Positions 1 to 9,633 of a DNA stretch of 64,000 nt are shown here, piece after piece; the first letter of the stretch is position 1, and the number at the start of each line of letters is the position of its first letter. Made by a program: the position numbers and the translations under genes. The notes beneath the pieces were generated by a model, which was not told the DNA's origin, ran no database searches, and was given only the letters and a program-made list of their open reading frames with translations. Source of the DNA: Phycisphaerae bacterium (GTDB lineage Bacteria > Planctomycetota > Phycisphaerae > UBA1845). The stretch covers positions 1-64,000 of the forward strand of contig JAJDDQ010000080.1 of NCBI GenBank assembly GCA_029260215.1, given 5' to 3'.

Positions 1-1129
1 AGCCCAGCTGCTCGTCGGCGCGTACGCCATGAACGGCAACCCGGTCGCGGCGTTGGCCATCAGCTTCAGCCTGGAAGCGCTCTACGGCGACGGCATGAAT
101 CTGTTCGCCTACCTCGGCAACAATCCGATCAACCGCACCGATCCCGCCGGGCTGGCGGCGTTCGATTACTTCGCGGCGGTTGACGCGTTTACCGAAGACC
201 TTGAGGATGTTCGCAACGAAAACGCTCGCCAGGCGGTACTTGCCCGCGTTGGCTTGGCCAAAGGCGCGTCACTGGCTGAGTTATACAGGCACGCATCTGA
301 CCTTTGGGGTGATTTCGTTTGGGATCTGAACGAAGATGTATTGTATGACCTCGTACTTGGCGGGCTCTTTGCACGGGCTTGCTTTCCAGCGGAAACACAA
401 GTACTCATGGCCGATGGGCGGCTGGTTCCGATCGAGGAGGTCCGTCCAGGCGACAAAGTGGCCTGCGACATCGATCCGGAATTGGACAACGGCGGCGAGT
501 CGTGTGTCGTTCGGGAGACTTACTCTCGTCTCTTTTCTTCTGCGCTCGTGTCGCTCGAATTTGAATTTGAAGGCGTTAAGGCACAAATAGACGCCACGCC
601 GGAGCACTTGTTCTATGTTTCAGAGTCTTTGGGCTATGTCGCCGCCGTCAAATTGTCGTCTGGCACATCCTTGCGAACGCATTCGTCTAGCTTGGCATGC
701 GTACGCACCTCTACTCGGGGTGATGTCGTCGATCGGGTCTACAATCTGGAAGTCGAAGGCGCACACAATTACTTCGTCACGCGGGCGGCAATCCTGGTCC
801 ACAACGGGTGCCCGAAACTAAGTGGTCCCACTCGCAAGCCACTTAACTTAGCCCGCGGACATGGCGGCGAGGCCCACTTGGGCATTGGGATGCAGGAGGC
901 CAAGCGCCTCGAAAAGATGTACGGCAACTCAGTGCGCTGGAACCAAGCGCTGATCGGACCGAAGGGAGGAAAAATATCCAGCCTCAGGCCGGATATTCAA
1001 TATATCAAGAATGGAAAAGTCTATATCGTGGAGATAGTGGCATCCAATCCAAGACCCAGAGGACAAGAAGAATTCATGAAATTGCTTGGAGATGATTTCG
1101 GTGGATACAGAAGAATTGATGTACCCTAG
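1..1129 (+). CDS. C-terminal part of an RHS-repeat polymorphic toxin: RHS core end, Hint (intein-like) pretoxin domain, C-terminal toxin domain (5' truncated by window)
   Basis: Frame is open to the window edge. 'YGDGMNLFAYLGNNPINRTDPAGL' is an RHS core signature. 'CFPAETQVLMADGRLVPIEEVRPGDKV...YNLEVEGAHNYFVTRAAILVHNG' is a Hint domain (about 380-808). The ~106 aa tail contains 'RPDIQYIKNGKVYIVEIVAS'. Confidence 0.85.
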   Translation, partial: AQLLVGAYAMNGNPVAALAISFSLEALYGDGMNLFAYLGNNPINRTDPAGLAAFDYFAAVDAFTEDLEDVRNENARQAVLARVGLAKGASLAELYRHASDLWGDFVWDLNEDVLYDLVLGGLFARACFPAETQVLMADGRLVPIEEVRPGDKVACDIDPELDNGGESCVVRETYSRLFSSALVSLEFEFEGVKAQIDATPEHLFYVSESLGYVAAVKLSSGTSLRTHSSSLACVRTSTRGDVVDRVYNLEVEGAHNYFVTRAAILVHNGCPKLSGPTRKPLNLARGHGGEAHLGIGMQEAKRLEKMYGNSVRWNQALIGPKGGKISSLRPDIQYIKNGKVYIVEIVASNPRPRGQEEFMKLLGDDFGGYRRIDVP

Positions 1130-2027
1130 TGTTGACCACCTGACTTGTGTCATCTATTTCGGATGTGTACCTCAAGCGATGGCTGACATGTTAGAGGCGT
1201 GTTTCGATGTGATCCATGACTTGTTTGGCAAACGAACAGTTAAGGGATATTACCATTATAGGGATGATTCGTCAATACCACTTAATAAGATTACACGACA
1301 TAACGTCGGAGTCGATTACACTTTTGAGCTTGGACAGTCTTGGAATGAACCCAAAATTGAATGCAATCGGCCGCTTATTTATGTTGCCTTTGCCTCGCCT
1401 CGTAATTCCAGGCGATTCGTAGATTATGGATTCGTCGAATGCTATTGGGTTATTGAGTACGATAGTGATCCCGTGTCGCACGGAGAGCATATGGGGCCTT
1501 GTCTTCGTATCGACATAAATCTTGATCGTTTAGGTGTCGTCCGGGAGAGCAAAATTTGGAATACTGTTGAGCGGCTTGCAACCATCGCTTCTCTTCAAGA
1601 AGAGTTTACAAATGGTTTTTGCGACGTGGCTGACGTTTATGACACAGCAATGGGCGTGCATTATTCGGCAACATCGATTGGCTCTGTGCGATTTCAACGA
1701 CAATTGGAGCGAGAAATATGGGCTCAGTCAGGGGACGACCGTTGCCATAAGTTCCGTGGGATTTTCTGGGGTAATCTCCTGGGGCCTCGGACGGTCGAAC
1801 GCCTTGGCGGAGCGAAACGACTGGCGAAGGAGCTTCCGCGAGGCCCGGTCGAAGATGTGAGCGGGCTTGTTCGTGAGTTGCCCGGCGGATCGGTGTTGTT
1901 CATGCTTTGCAAGGACATCCAAGAAATGCGATTTCCGGTCCAAGGCCTGATGCCGACGACACTGGAGCGCGGGGCGTGGCTATTCGAAGAACTACTCAAG
2001 GTCGGCCTCGTTTGCGGTCAGAAATAG
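1119..2027 (+). CDS. Candidate immunity protein for the upstream RHS toxin (resembles DUF3396-type immunity proteins)
   Basis: ATG at 1119 overlaps the toxin stop (ATGTACCCTAG, 11 bp). Motif 'FWGNLLGPRTVERLGGAKRL' resembles the DUF3396 family as I recall it. Upstream in-frame alternative starts exist (TTG 1086, ATG 1092). Confidence 0.6.
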   Translation: MYPSVDHLTCVIYFGCVPQAMADMLEACFDVIHDLFGKRTVKGYYHYRDDSSIPLNKITRHNVGVDYTFELGQSWNEPKIECNRPLIYVAFASPRNSRRFVDYGFVECYWVIEYDSDPVSHGEHMGPCLRIDINLDRLGVVRESKIWNTVERLATIASLQEEFTNGFCDVADVYDTAMGVHYSATSIGSVRFQRQLEREIWAQSGDDRCHKFRGIFWGNLLGPRTVERLGGAKRLAKELPRGPVEDVSGLVRELPGGSVLFMLCKDIQEMRFPVQGLMPTTLERGAWLFEELLKVGLVCGQK

Positions 2028-2379
2028 CGACGCGATGCCGAAAAACGAGGGCTGCGAGCCGGAGCGACGTTCAGATTTGCCATTTCAAGAGTGTCACTTG
2101 GCAGGATAAAACCCGTGTTCCTACCAAAAACTCCGTCGCCCTTGTCAGATAAGGACTTGCGTCGCTGGCCAATCTCGGTCGCCCGGCCTACGATGAACCC
2201 TCACAAACACTGAATTGAGGGCGTCCCATGACCTTTGTGAACCTCGTAGGGTGTCAATATTCGGCCCGCACCGATCGGAACGTCTCCACGCCGCCTCCTC
2301 TTCGAGGAATGAAACGGGGACGCAGCTAGTTTTTCTGTGCTCACCTCATACCCTCAGGGAGACGGGGTAGGCTGGTCAG

Positions 2380-3390
2380 CTACTCAACAATCTCAACGAA
2401 GGACTTGCCCGCGATCAGCAGATCGAAGACCACCTCGACATCTTCATTGTGCATGCGCACGCAGCCCATCGAAGCGTCCTTGCCGATGCTGTCCGGTTCG
2501 ATCGTGCCGTGGATGCCGTAGCGGGTGGCGCCCAGAGCGTCGCCTTCGAGACCCTCCAAGCCGATCCAGCGCTCGCCGAGCGGGTTATCCGGATCACCGG
2601 CTGCCACAATCATGCCGCCGCGCGGTGGATAGTAAGTGGGGTTCTTGAGCTTCGTCTTCACTTTCCATTTGCCGAGCGGCGTGCCGTCTTCCGCACCCAA
2701 GCCGACCGGAAAATGATCCACGAACGTGTTGTGGCAAAATATGTCGAGCGTGTGTTCGCCCTTGGTCACGCGGGCGTGGAAAGGCCCGCGCACGACCTTC
2801 AGTCGCCGGCCCGCACGAATCTGATTGATGTTCGGAATATTGTTGACACGCGCCAGAAACTCCGCAGTCACCTCATATTCTTTCGCGATCTTCTGGAGTG
2901 AATCGCCCGGCTGAATCGTGTAGTACTCGCTGTATGGATCGTCTTTGGTCACGGTCGGCGAAAAGATCGTCTCCCGACCGAGCTTGCGCAGCTCCGCCCG
3001 GGCTTCGATCTCTTCCTGAGGCGGGAGACTCGCATTGAGCGCCTCGCTGAAATGTGCCCGCGCCAAGACCAGATCGCCGCTGCCCAGCGCCCGTCGCCCC
3101 GAAGACAGCAGGGACTTCGCGTGAATCGTCTCACCCGTATTGTCATCCGGCGACGCGATCGGATTGGTCGCCCGCTCCGGCACGTCCGCGTGGGGACCAC
3201 CATCGAGCGGACCGTTCTCGGGCCGTTCAGTGGTCAACACAGGCAGAGGCGAGGATTCGCTCGCAACGTCGGGCGACGTCACCAGCCCCAGCAGCGCCTC
3301 ACGATACACAAACCCCAGCCCGAACAGGCTTAGCACGACAACATATCGCCCCAAACCCCCGGACTTCCGCCTTCGACGACGCCTGGCCAA
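2380..3390 (-). CDS. LysM-domain L,D-transpeptidase (YkuD family)
   Basis: 'YYTIQPGDSLQKIAKEYEVTAEFLARVNNI' LysM; 'YGIHGTIEPDSIGKDASMGCVRMHNEDVEVVFDLL' YkuD HxxS..SxGCxRM motif. TTG start at 3390 follows a GAGAGAA-like RBS. Confidence 0.88.
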   Translation of the reverse strand: MARRRRRRKSGGLGRYVVVLSLFGLGFVYREALLGLVTSPDVASESSPLPVLTTERPENGPLDGGPHADVPERATNPIASPDDNTGETIHAKSLLSSGRRALGSGDLVLARAHFSEALNASLPPQEEIEARAELRKLGRETIFSPTVTKDDPYSEYYTIQPGDSLQKIAKEYEVTAEFLARVNNIPNINQIRAGRRLKVVRGPFHARVTKGEHTLDIFCHNTFVDHFPVGLGAEDGTPLGKWKVKTKLKNPTYYPPRGGMIVAAGDPDNPLGERWIGLEGLEGDALGATRYGIHGTIEPDSIGKDASMGCVRMHNEDVEVVFDLLIAGKSFVEIVE

Positions 3391-3587
3391 GTGATTCTCT
3401 CCTCTCGAACGGAGTGTGAAACGGCGCGCCCCTGCGCCTGCCGGTCGAGCATACGCATCCCGCGTCGCGACGCAAGACAAGAATCGCATCGCACACAAGA
3501 ATTGACGCGCCCGCCCCCAAAAGCCTCATCCGTTTTCCGCAAATCGAGCACCGCGAAATCGACAACCGTCCGACCCGCGAACAGGCT

Positions 3588-4922
3588 TCACGCTTCGTCG
3601 CGCGGTTGTCGCAGCCGGCGAAACCGTTCGAGGTATTCCCCCATTTTCACTTCATGCCCGCGATCGGTCGGCGTGTAAAACGTTGCGTCAACGCCGAGGT
3701 AATCCTGGTCAACCATGCCGCCTGGCGCGTTGTGTGGATATAGGTAATCCTTGCCGTGGCCCAGTTGCTTGGCCCCTTGATAATGCGCGTCGCGGAGGTG
3801 TTTCGGAACCGGAATCGTGCGGTTGGTCCGGACAGCCTCACGGGCCGCACCGATCGCGAGGGTGGCAGAATTGGATTTCGGAGCACAGGCCAGATAGACA
3901 ACAGCTTGCGCCAAAGGAAGTTGGCACTCCGGCAGCCCGACAAACTGCGTCGCGTCCGCCGCCGCCTGAGCCAAAACCAACCCCATCGGATCGGCATTGC
4001 CGACGTCCTCCGCCGCAGCGATGACGATCCGCCGGGCGAGGAATCGCGGGTCTTCGCCAGCCTCTAACATCCGTGCCAGCCAGTAGATAGCGGCATCGGG
4101 GTCGCTGCCGCGCATGCTTTTGATCAACGCGCTGGCTGCGTCGTAGTGATCGTCGCCCGTGCCGTCATATTGGATAACCTTTCGCTGAATTGACTCAGCC
4201 GCAATTTCGGGCGTGATGACGCAATTTGCCTGATCGGATTCGCTCAACAAACTCAACGCCGCGATTTCCAAAGCGCTGAGCGCCCGGCGAGCGTCGCCGT
4301 CGCAGACGGTGGCCAGATGGCGAAGGGCCGTCGGTTCGATTGTGACCTTATGACGCCCCAGACCGCGTTCGACGTCGTTCAGGGCGCGCGTCAGCAGTTC
4401 CTCGATGTGCTCAATGGTCAGCGGTTCGAGCTTGAAAACCTGGCTGCGGGACAGTAAGGGCGTATTGACGGCGAAAAACGGGTTTTCCGTGGTGGCTGCC
4501 AGGAGGATGACGATGCCGTTTTCGACATCCCCGAGCAGCACGTCCTGTTGGGCACGGTTGAAGCGGTGTAGCTCATCTACGAACAGGACCGTTCGCCGGC
4601 CTTCGGTTTCGAGTCGCACGCGGGCGGCTGCCAGAATTTCGCGGATTTCCTTTACGCCGACAGCGGCTGCGTTGACCTCATCGAAGTGGGCTTTGGTGTG
4701 CCGGGCGATCAGATGTGCGAGCGTGGTTTTTCCCGTTCCGGGTGGGCCGTAGAAAACGGCGCTGGTCAGACGGTCCGCCTCCAGCATGCGCCGGAGCAGC
4801 TTGCCCGGGTCTATGAAATGCTCCTGCCCGGCGAACTCGTCGAGCGACACGGGCCTCATGCGGACCGCGAGCGGCTGAACCGAGCCGAGATGCTTTTCGC
4901 GTTGTTGTGAGAACAGGTCCAC
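3588..4922 (-). CDS. rarA: Replication-associated recombination protein A (RarA/MgsA AAA+ ATPase)
   Basis: 'LAVRMRPVSLDEFAGQEHF', Walker A 'GPPGTGKTTLA', 'LFVDELHRFNRAQQDVLL', C-terminal 'IYWLARMLEAGEDPRFLARRIVIAAAEDVG'. Confidence 0.95.
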   Translation of the reverse strand: MDLFSQQREKHLGSVQPLAVRMRPVSLDEFAGQEHFIDPGKLLRRMLEADRLTSAVFYGPPGTGKTTLAHLIARHTKAHFDEVNAAAVGVKEIREILAAARVRLETEGRRTVLFVDELHRFNRAQQDVLLGDVENGIVILLAATTENPFFAVNTPLLSRSQVFKLEPLTIEHIEELLTRALNDVERGLGRHKVTIEPTALRHLATVCDGDARRALSALEIAALSLLSESDQANCVITPEIAAESIQRKVIQYDGTGDDHYDAASALIKSMRGSDPDAAIYWLARMLEAGEDPRFLARRIVIAAAEDVGNADPMGLVLAQAAADATQFVGLPECQLPLAQAVVYLACAPKSNSATLAIGAAREAVRTNRTIPVPKHLRDAHYQGAKQLGHGKDYLYPHNAPGGMVDQDYLGVDATFYTPTDRGHEVKMGEYLERFRRLRQPRDEA

Positions 4923-5016
4923 AGAGTCTCGATCCGAAAAGCCGACGGCTGCCAGGACTCAGCCGCTGTGCTGTAGCGATTGTAGCATACTCGCTTCCGG
5001 AATCAGCGTCACCGAT

Positions 5017-6462
5017 TCAATCACCGTCTGTCTTTTGATCGTTTCGCCCAGCCGATTCCACATCCAGCAATCGGAACCCAACATCCGGCAAGACCCTTGG
5101 GCGCCCCATTTTCTTCGCGGACATTTGGACATCGCCTCCGTCATCAACGCCGTTCTCTCCGACCGAATAGATGACCACGTATCCGTCCTTGGTCGCGAAG
5201 CGCATCGGTTTTTCGTCGAACGGATCAATCGGCACGCTGTCCAGATACTCCGGCACGAGTTCGTCGAGCGATACGGGCCACGCGCCGTTGGCCAGCCGAT
5301 ACCGCTCCATCGCCAACGCCGCCACCGTGCAACGCATATGTGCCGCACGCTGGGCGAAAAACACGCAGGAGCGGGACAGAGACGACACCAATGAATGTGT
5401 GATAAAGTAGCGTACGCTCAGTGGAGAGGTACTCGCTAACGCCGCGTCCATATCGTCGGCTGCCTTGATCGCGGTGGCGTGCGAATCGGCAGCTTCGACG
5501 ACCGGTGTCAGCAACTCAATCGCCTTGGCCAGATTCAGATCGAGAATTCCCGCCAACGCCCAATTGGTTACACTCCACGATTTCCCGCCGCCCAGTGCTG
5601 CATTCGAGATCGATTGGATGCCGTGGCGTTTCACGTAGTCGGAAAGTGCAAGTTGCCCGACACGCTCGCCGGACAAGCCTCGGGCAACCAAGCTGACGGA
5701 CCCGCGATCAGCAAAAGCATGCTGCAACCTTTCCAACGCAGGCTCGTCGAACCGGTGCTGAGTAAGGATGTGCTCCAACGCATTCACCCCAAGCTCTTCG
5801 ACGGCTGCCACCACGAGCATGCTGATGAGGATTGGGTCATCTGCATGCGAATGGCCGATGTTCAGCACTGTGATGAGCCGCTGCACTGCTCGTTCCATAT
5901 CGCCCAGCCGTGCGTCCCGCTCTGCTGCGAGCTCCATGAGCTTTGCGGCGGTGCGAACAGTCGTGGTTTCCGGGAGCAGGATCGATAGCGCATCCCCAGC
6001 GTAGTAGTCGCGACCGAACGACCCGCGCGGCATGTCCGCAATCACATCGAGATTCGCAAGCAACGCCTCTTGCCGACTCAGAAACTCATCGACCGTCACG
6101 ATCATTTCATCAAGCCAGGGGGCAGGCCAATCCGGCGTCTCCGCCCGTCCCAGCCAAGGGTAATCGTCGCTTTTTTGTTGTCCCTCGCGGATCGCACCCA
6201 ACTCGTCCGCAAGCTCCAAGATCTCCAGCGCCGAATTCTCCTCGTCCGGCACAGGCACCACGCCCGCGAGCAAGTCGTCATAGGTCAACGCCCCGCCGGC
6301 GTCACGAATCCTCTGAATCTCCGATACCAAAGCTGCCCGCCCGATCTGGCGCGTCACCAGGACAGTAGTCAACAGAAGCACCAAGGCCCCAACCAACGCA
6401 CCACCGACCCACCAAACCCACTTGGCGAATAGAGGCCGACGTTCACTCTTTGTTTCACTCAT
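5017..6462 (-). CDS. Hypothetical membrane-anchored protein with GspG-like C-terminal segment (tandem paralogue 1)
   Basis: N-terminal TM 'WVWWVGGALVGALVLLLTTVLV'; C-terminal 'RYRLANGAWPVSLDELVPEYLDSVPIDPFDEKPMRFATKDGYVVIYSVGENGVDDGGD'. ATG at 6462 (MSETKSERRPL). Confidence 0.7.
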   Translation of the reverse strand: MSETKSERRPLFAKWVWWVGGALVGALVLLLTTVLVTRQIGRAALVSEIQRIRDAGGALTYDDLLAGVVPVPDEENSALEILELADELGAIREGQQKSDDYPWLGRAETPDWPAPWLDEMIVTVDEFLSRQEALLANLDVIADMPRGSFGRDYYAGDALSILLPETTTVRTAAKLMELAAERDARLGDMERAVQRLITVLNIGHSHADDPILISMLVVAAVEELGVNALEHILTQHRFDEPALERLQHAFADRGSVSLVARGLSGERVGQLALSDYVKRHGIQSISNAALGGGKSWSVTNWALAGILDLNLAKAIELLTPVVEAADSHATAIKAADDMDAALASTSPLSVRYFITHSLVSSLSRSCVFFAQRAAHMRCTVAALAMERYRLANGAWPVSLDELVPEYLDSVPIDPFDEKPMRFATKDGYVVIYSVGENGVDDGGDVQMSAKKMGRPRVLPDVGFRLLDVESAGRNDQKTDGD

Positions 6463-6590
6463 GCCTATGATTCTCCAAGAAGCATCCACCCCATCGTACG
6501 CAAACCACACACCGAAGTCCGATCCCGATAGCAGAACTCTGCGCGAATCGTGCCCTGTCACTATCGAAAACTCGTGGCGTGCGGATTTCG

Positions 6591-8012
6591 TCAATCGCTT
6601 TCAAGAGGCGTACTCAACAATCGGAACCCCGTATCCGGCGACATTGCAGAACGACCTTGTTTTTTCGCAGGTTTTTCGACATCGCCTCCGTCATCGACGC
6701 CGTGTTCCCCGACCGAGTAGATGACAACGTATCCGTCCTTGGTCGCATAGCGCATCGGTTTTTCATCGAACGGATCAATCGGCACGCTGTCCAGATACTC
6801 CGGCACGAGATCGTCGAGCGATTCGGGCCACGCACCGTGGGCCAACCGATACCGCTCCATCGCCAGCGCTGTCACCGTGCAACGCATGATCGCTGCGCAC
6901 CGCGCGGACAACTCGCACGCGCGATACAAGGACGGCATCAGAATTCGTGCAAAATGGTAGCGAACGTCCGAAGTGGAAATACCAGTCTTAACCGCCTCCA
7001 TTTTTTTAGCGGCTCCTATCGCGTCGGCGTACGAATCCGCGGCTTCGACAAGTGGCGTTATCAACTCCAGCGTCTTGGCTTCGTTCATGTCGACAAGTCC
7101 CGCGAGCGCCCAATCAAACACTTTAGGCGAACTCGAAGCGCCCGGCGGGGCGCTTGAGAGCGTCTGGATGCCGTAGCGCCTCACGTAATCGTAATACGCG
7201 AGTTGCGCCACGCGCTCGCCGGATAATCCTCGGGCGATCAGGTTGACAGCTTCGCGATCGGCGTACGCGCGCTGTAGCCTTTCCAACGTCGGCCCGTCGA
7301 ATCGATGCTGCGTGAGAATGTACTCCATCGCTTCGACCGTGAGCGCATTGACGGCCGCAACGGCGAGCATGCTGATGATGAAAGGATCGTCTTCAAGCGA
7401 ATGGCCAATGTTCAACGCGGTGATGAGCCGCTGCGCTGCCCGTTCCATGTTGCCCTGCCGCGCGTCGCGTTCCGCCGCGAGCACGATGATCTTTGCGGCG
7501 GTGCGAACGTCGCTCAAATCCGGAAGCAGAACCAACATCGGATCCCCGCTGTAGTCGCGACCGAACGACCCGCGCGGCATGTCCGCAGTTACATCGAGCT
7601 TGGCCAATAACGCTTCCTGCAGCGTCAGAAACTCATCGACCTTCTCGTTCATCTCATTCGGCCAGGGGGCGGGCCAATCCGGCACCTCCGCCCGTCCCAG
7701 CCAAGGGTAATCGTCGCTTTTTTGTTGTCCCTCGCGGATCGCGCTCAACTTGTCCGCAAGCTCCAGAATCACCAGCGCCGAATTCTCTTCATCCGGCACA
7801 GGTACTATGCTCGCGAGCAAGTCGTCATACGTCAGCGCTCCGCCGGTTTCTCGAATCCGCTCAATTTCCCGCGCCAGCGCAGTCCGCCCGATCTGGCGCG
7901 TCACCAGGACAGTAGTCAACAGAAGCACCAAGGCCCCAACCAACGCACCACCGACCCACCAAACCCACTTGGCGAACAGAGGCCGACGTTCACTCTTCTT
8001 TGTTTCGCTCAT
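6591..8012 (-). CDS. Hypothetical membrane-anchored protein with GspG-like C-terminal segment (tandem paralogue 2)
   Basis: Same architecture as 5017-6462; ATG at 8012 (MSETKKSERRPL). Confidence 0.7.
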   Translation of the reverse strand: MSETKKSERRPLFAKWVWWVGGALVGALVLLLTTVLVTRQIGRTALAREIERIRETGGALTYDDLLASIVPVPDEENSALVILELADKLSAIREGQQKSDDYPWLGRAEVPDWPAPWPNEMNEKVDEFLTLQEALLAKLDVTADMPRGSFGRDYSGDPMLVLLPDLSDVRTAAKIIVLAAERDARQGNMERAAQRLITALNIGHSLEDDPFIISMLAVAAVNALTVEAMEYILTQHRFDGPTLERLQRAYADREAVNLIARGLSGERVAQLAYYDYVRRYGIQTLSSAPPGASSSPKVFDWALAGLVDMNEAKTLELITPLVEAADSYADAIGAAKKMEAVKTGISTSDVRYHFARILMPSLYRACELSARCAAIMRCTVTALAMERYRLAHGAWPESLDDLVPEYLDSVPIDPFDEKPMRYATKDGYVVIYSVGEHGVDDGGDVEKPAKKQGRSAMSPDTGFRLLSTPLESD

Positions 8013-8139
8013 GTCGAAAAACCTCCCTGAAACATCCACCCGATTGAACGCAATACACCTGTCGAAGACTGACTCCAATATGTGGTTTCGTCGCGCGGGC
8101 TGCACCCTGGCTGAACATGCTCTGCCGCATCCTGGCGTG

Positions 8140-9123
8140 TCAATCGACGGGGAAAGGCCCGTCGGTGAACGTCTGAGTGTGGTAGCCCTTGGAACCCACC
8201 GCGCAAGCCAGCGCACTACGCGGATCCTCGTCGGCTTGCAGCCGGCTCAACACATATGCGAAGTCGTACCGTGGTGCCCAGCCCAGATCGCGGCGTGCGA
8301 GCGTGTTGTCGTACACGCGATCGATTCCGGAAAACATGCACCAGCCGCGGCGTGCGAACTCAATTTCGAAATCTGGAACTCTCCTCCGAAGAACCAGCGG
8401 AGCATTGAGGCGAAGGTCCGCGACATCCTGCGGCGTGAACGGGGTCGTCGCGCTGACGATGTACCGCCCGAAGCCGATCGTCGGCGCACGCTCGAGCGCA
8501 CACAGGTGGGCTCTGACCACATCCTCTATTTCCACGCGACGGTACAGAAACTCGACGGCTTTTGCGTTTCCATCGTCGTAAGCCTCGCGCACGGTCTTGC
8601 TGTCGTCCTGCTCGGGGAAAAACCGCGACGTTCGCAGGACCACACAAGCCAGCCCATCCTTGCGATGTGCCAACTCGCAGAGGTCTTCGGCTGCTGCTTT
8701 CGTCACGCCGTAGATGTTTCTCGGCATGGGTGCAAGCGCTTCCGTAACCCACACAGCAGGGACTTCGGCCGGCGGGCGCAGCGCTCGGCCGAACACACTG
8801 GTCGTACTCGTCAAAACGAACGAACCAACGCCGATCCGTGACGCCTCCTCAAGCAGGTTGAGCGTGCCGGTGATGTTCGTGTTGATAAAGTCCTGCCGCG
8901 TGTGTGTGACGATGTGCGGCTTGTGCAAGGTCGCTGCGTGCAGGACGGCCTGCACACCGTCCATGCAGCGTGCCACGAATGCGCGATCGGTGATCGAACC
9001 GACCTGCGTCGTGAATGGCGAGTCCAAAATGTCGATACCGACGGTTTCGTGGTCGCTGTCCTGCAACGACCGAACGAGTGCTTCGCCCAGATGGCCTGCG
9101 CTACCAGTGATGAGAATTCTCAT
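8140..9123 (-). CDS. NAD-dependent epimerase/dehydratase (extended SDR)
   Basis: 'MRILITGSAGHLGEALVRSL' Rossmann glycine motif; 'VLTSTTSVFG...NIYGVTKAAAE' YxxxK. Confidence 0.85.
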   Translation of the reverse strand: MRILITGSAGHLGEALVRSLQDSDHETVGIDILDSPFTTQVGSITDRAFVARCMDGVQAVLHAATLHKPHIVTHTRQDFINTNITGTLNLLEEASRIGVGSFVLTSTTSVFGRALRPPAEVPAVWVTEALAPMPRNIYGVTKAAAEDLCELAHRKDGLACVVLRTSRFFPEQDDSKTVREAYDDGNAKAVEFLYRRVEIEDVVRAHLCALERAPTIGFGRYIVSATTPFTPQDVADLRLNAPLVLRRRVPDFEIEFARRGWCMFSGIDRVYDNTLARRDLGWAPRYDFAYVLSRLQADEDPRSALACAVGSKGYHTQTFTDGPFPVD

Positions 9124-9183
9124 AGGCGTTGGGGCATTATTGCGTATTTTTCTCTCTCGGATATTGAGAGTTACAGACTGCGA

Positions 9184-9633
9184 TCAATCGCCGTGTCCGC
9201 CGCGATCGGATCGCATATTCTTCGTTTGGCTGCGACGGCGTTTGTCTTGCAACCTGCGTCGTTTCGCGGAGGGGGGCGTCCTCGTCTTGCGACGCTGTAT
9301 GCGACGGGCGAGCGCTTCGCGAATGAGCTCCGCCAATCGCTCCCGAGCGGCCCGACGGTTGGCTGCCTGCGAACGGTCAGCCGATGCGGTCACGTACAAC
9401 TGGCCCGCTTTGTTGATCCGCGTGCTCAGTCGTTCGCGAATACGGTATCTCTGTGCGGCGGAAAAAGCGGGGCAGGCGTCTACGTCGAAATAAACCGTAA
9501 CGCGCGTGCTGACCTTGTTGACGTTTTGCCCGCCCGGGCCGCTGCTGCGCGTGAACCGGTAATGCAAACAGTCCGCCGGCAAACGCAGCGTGGGCGTGAT
9601 CGTCAAATCGTTGTCGAGCGTAAAGTCAGCCAC
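9184..9633 (-). CDS. arfB: Peptide chain release factor-like ribosome rescue factor ArfB (YaeJ)
   Basis: 'HYRFTRSSGPGGQNVNKVSTRV' GGQ motif in a short protein with a basic C-terminal tail. GTG at 9633 overlaps the kinase stop (GTGGCTGA, 8 bp). Confidence 0.85.
   Translation of the reverse strand: MADFTLDNDLTITPTLRLPADCLHYRFTRSSGPGGQNVNKVSTRVTVYFDVDACPAFSAAQRYRIRERLSTRINKAGQLYVTASADRSQAANRRAARERLAELIREALARRIQRRKTRTPPSAKRRRLQDKRRRSQTKNMRSDRGGHGD

Noticed and set aside
8013-8216. N-terminal extension of the 6591-8216 ORF, overlapping the SDR gene
   Set aside because: Paralogue comparison puts the start at ATG 8012 (MSETKKSERRPL); the extension has no similarity to the paralogue's upstream region.
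7750-8841. 363-aa + strand ORF
   Set aside because: Antisense across paralogue 2 and the SDR gene; no domain signature.
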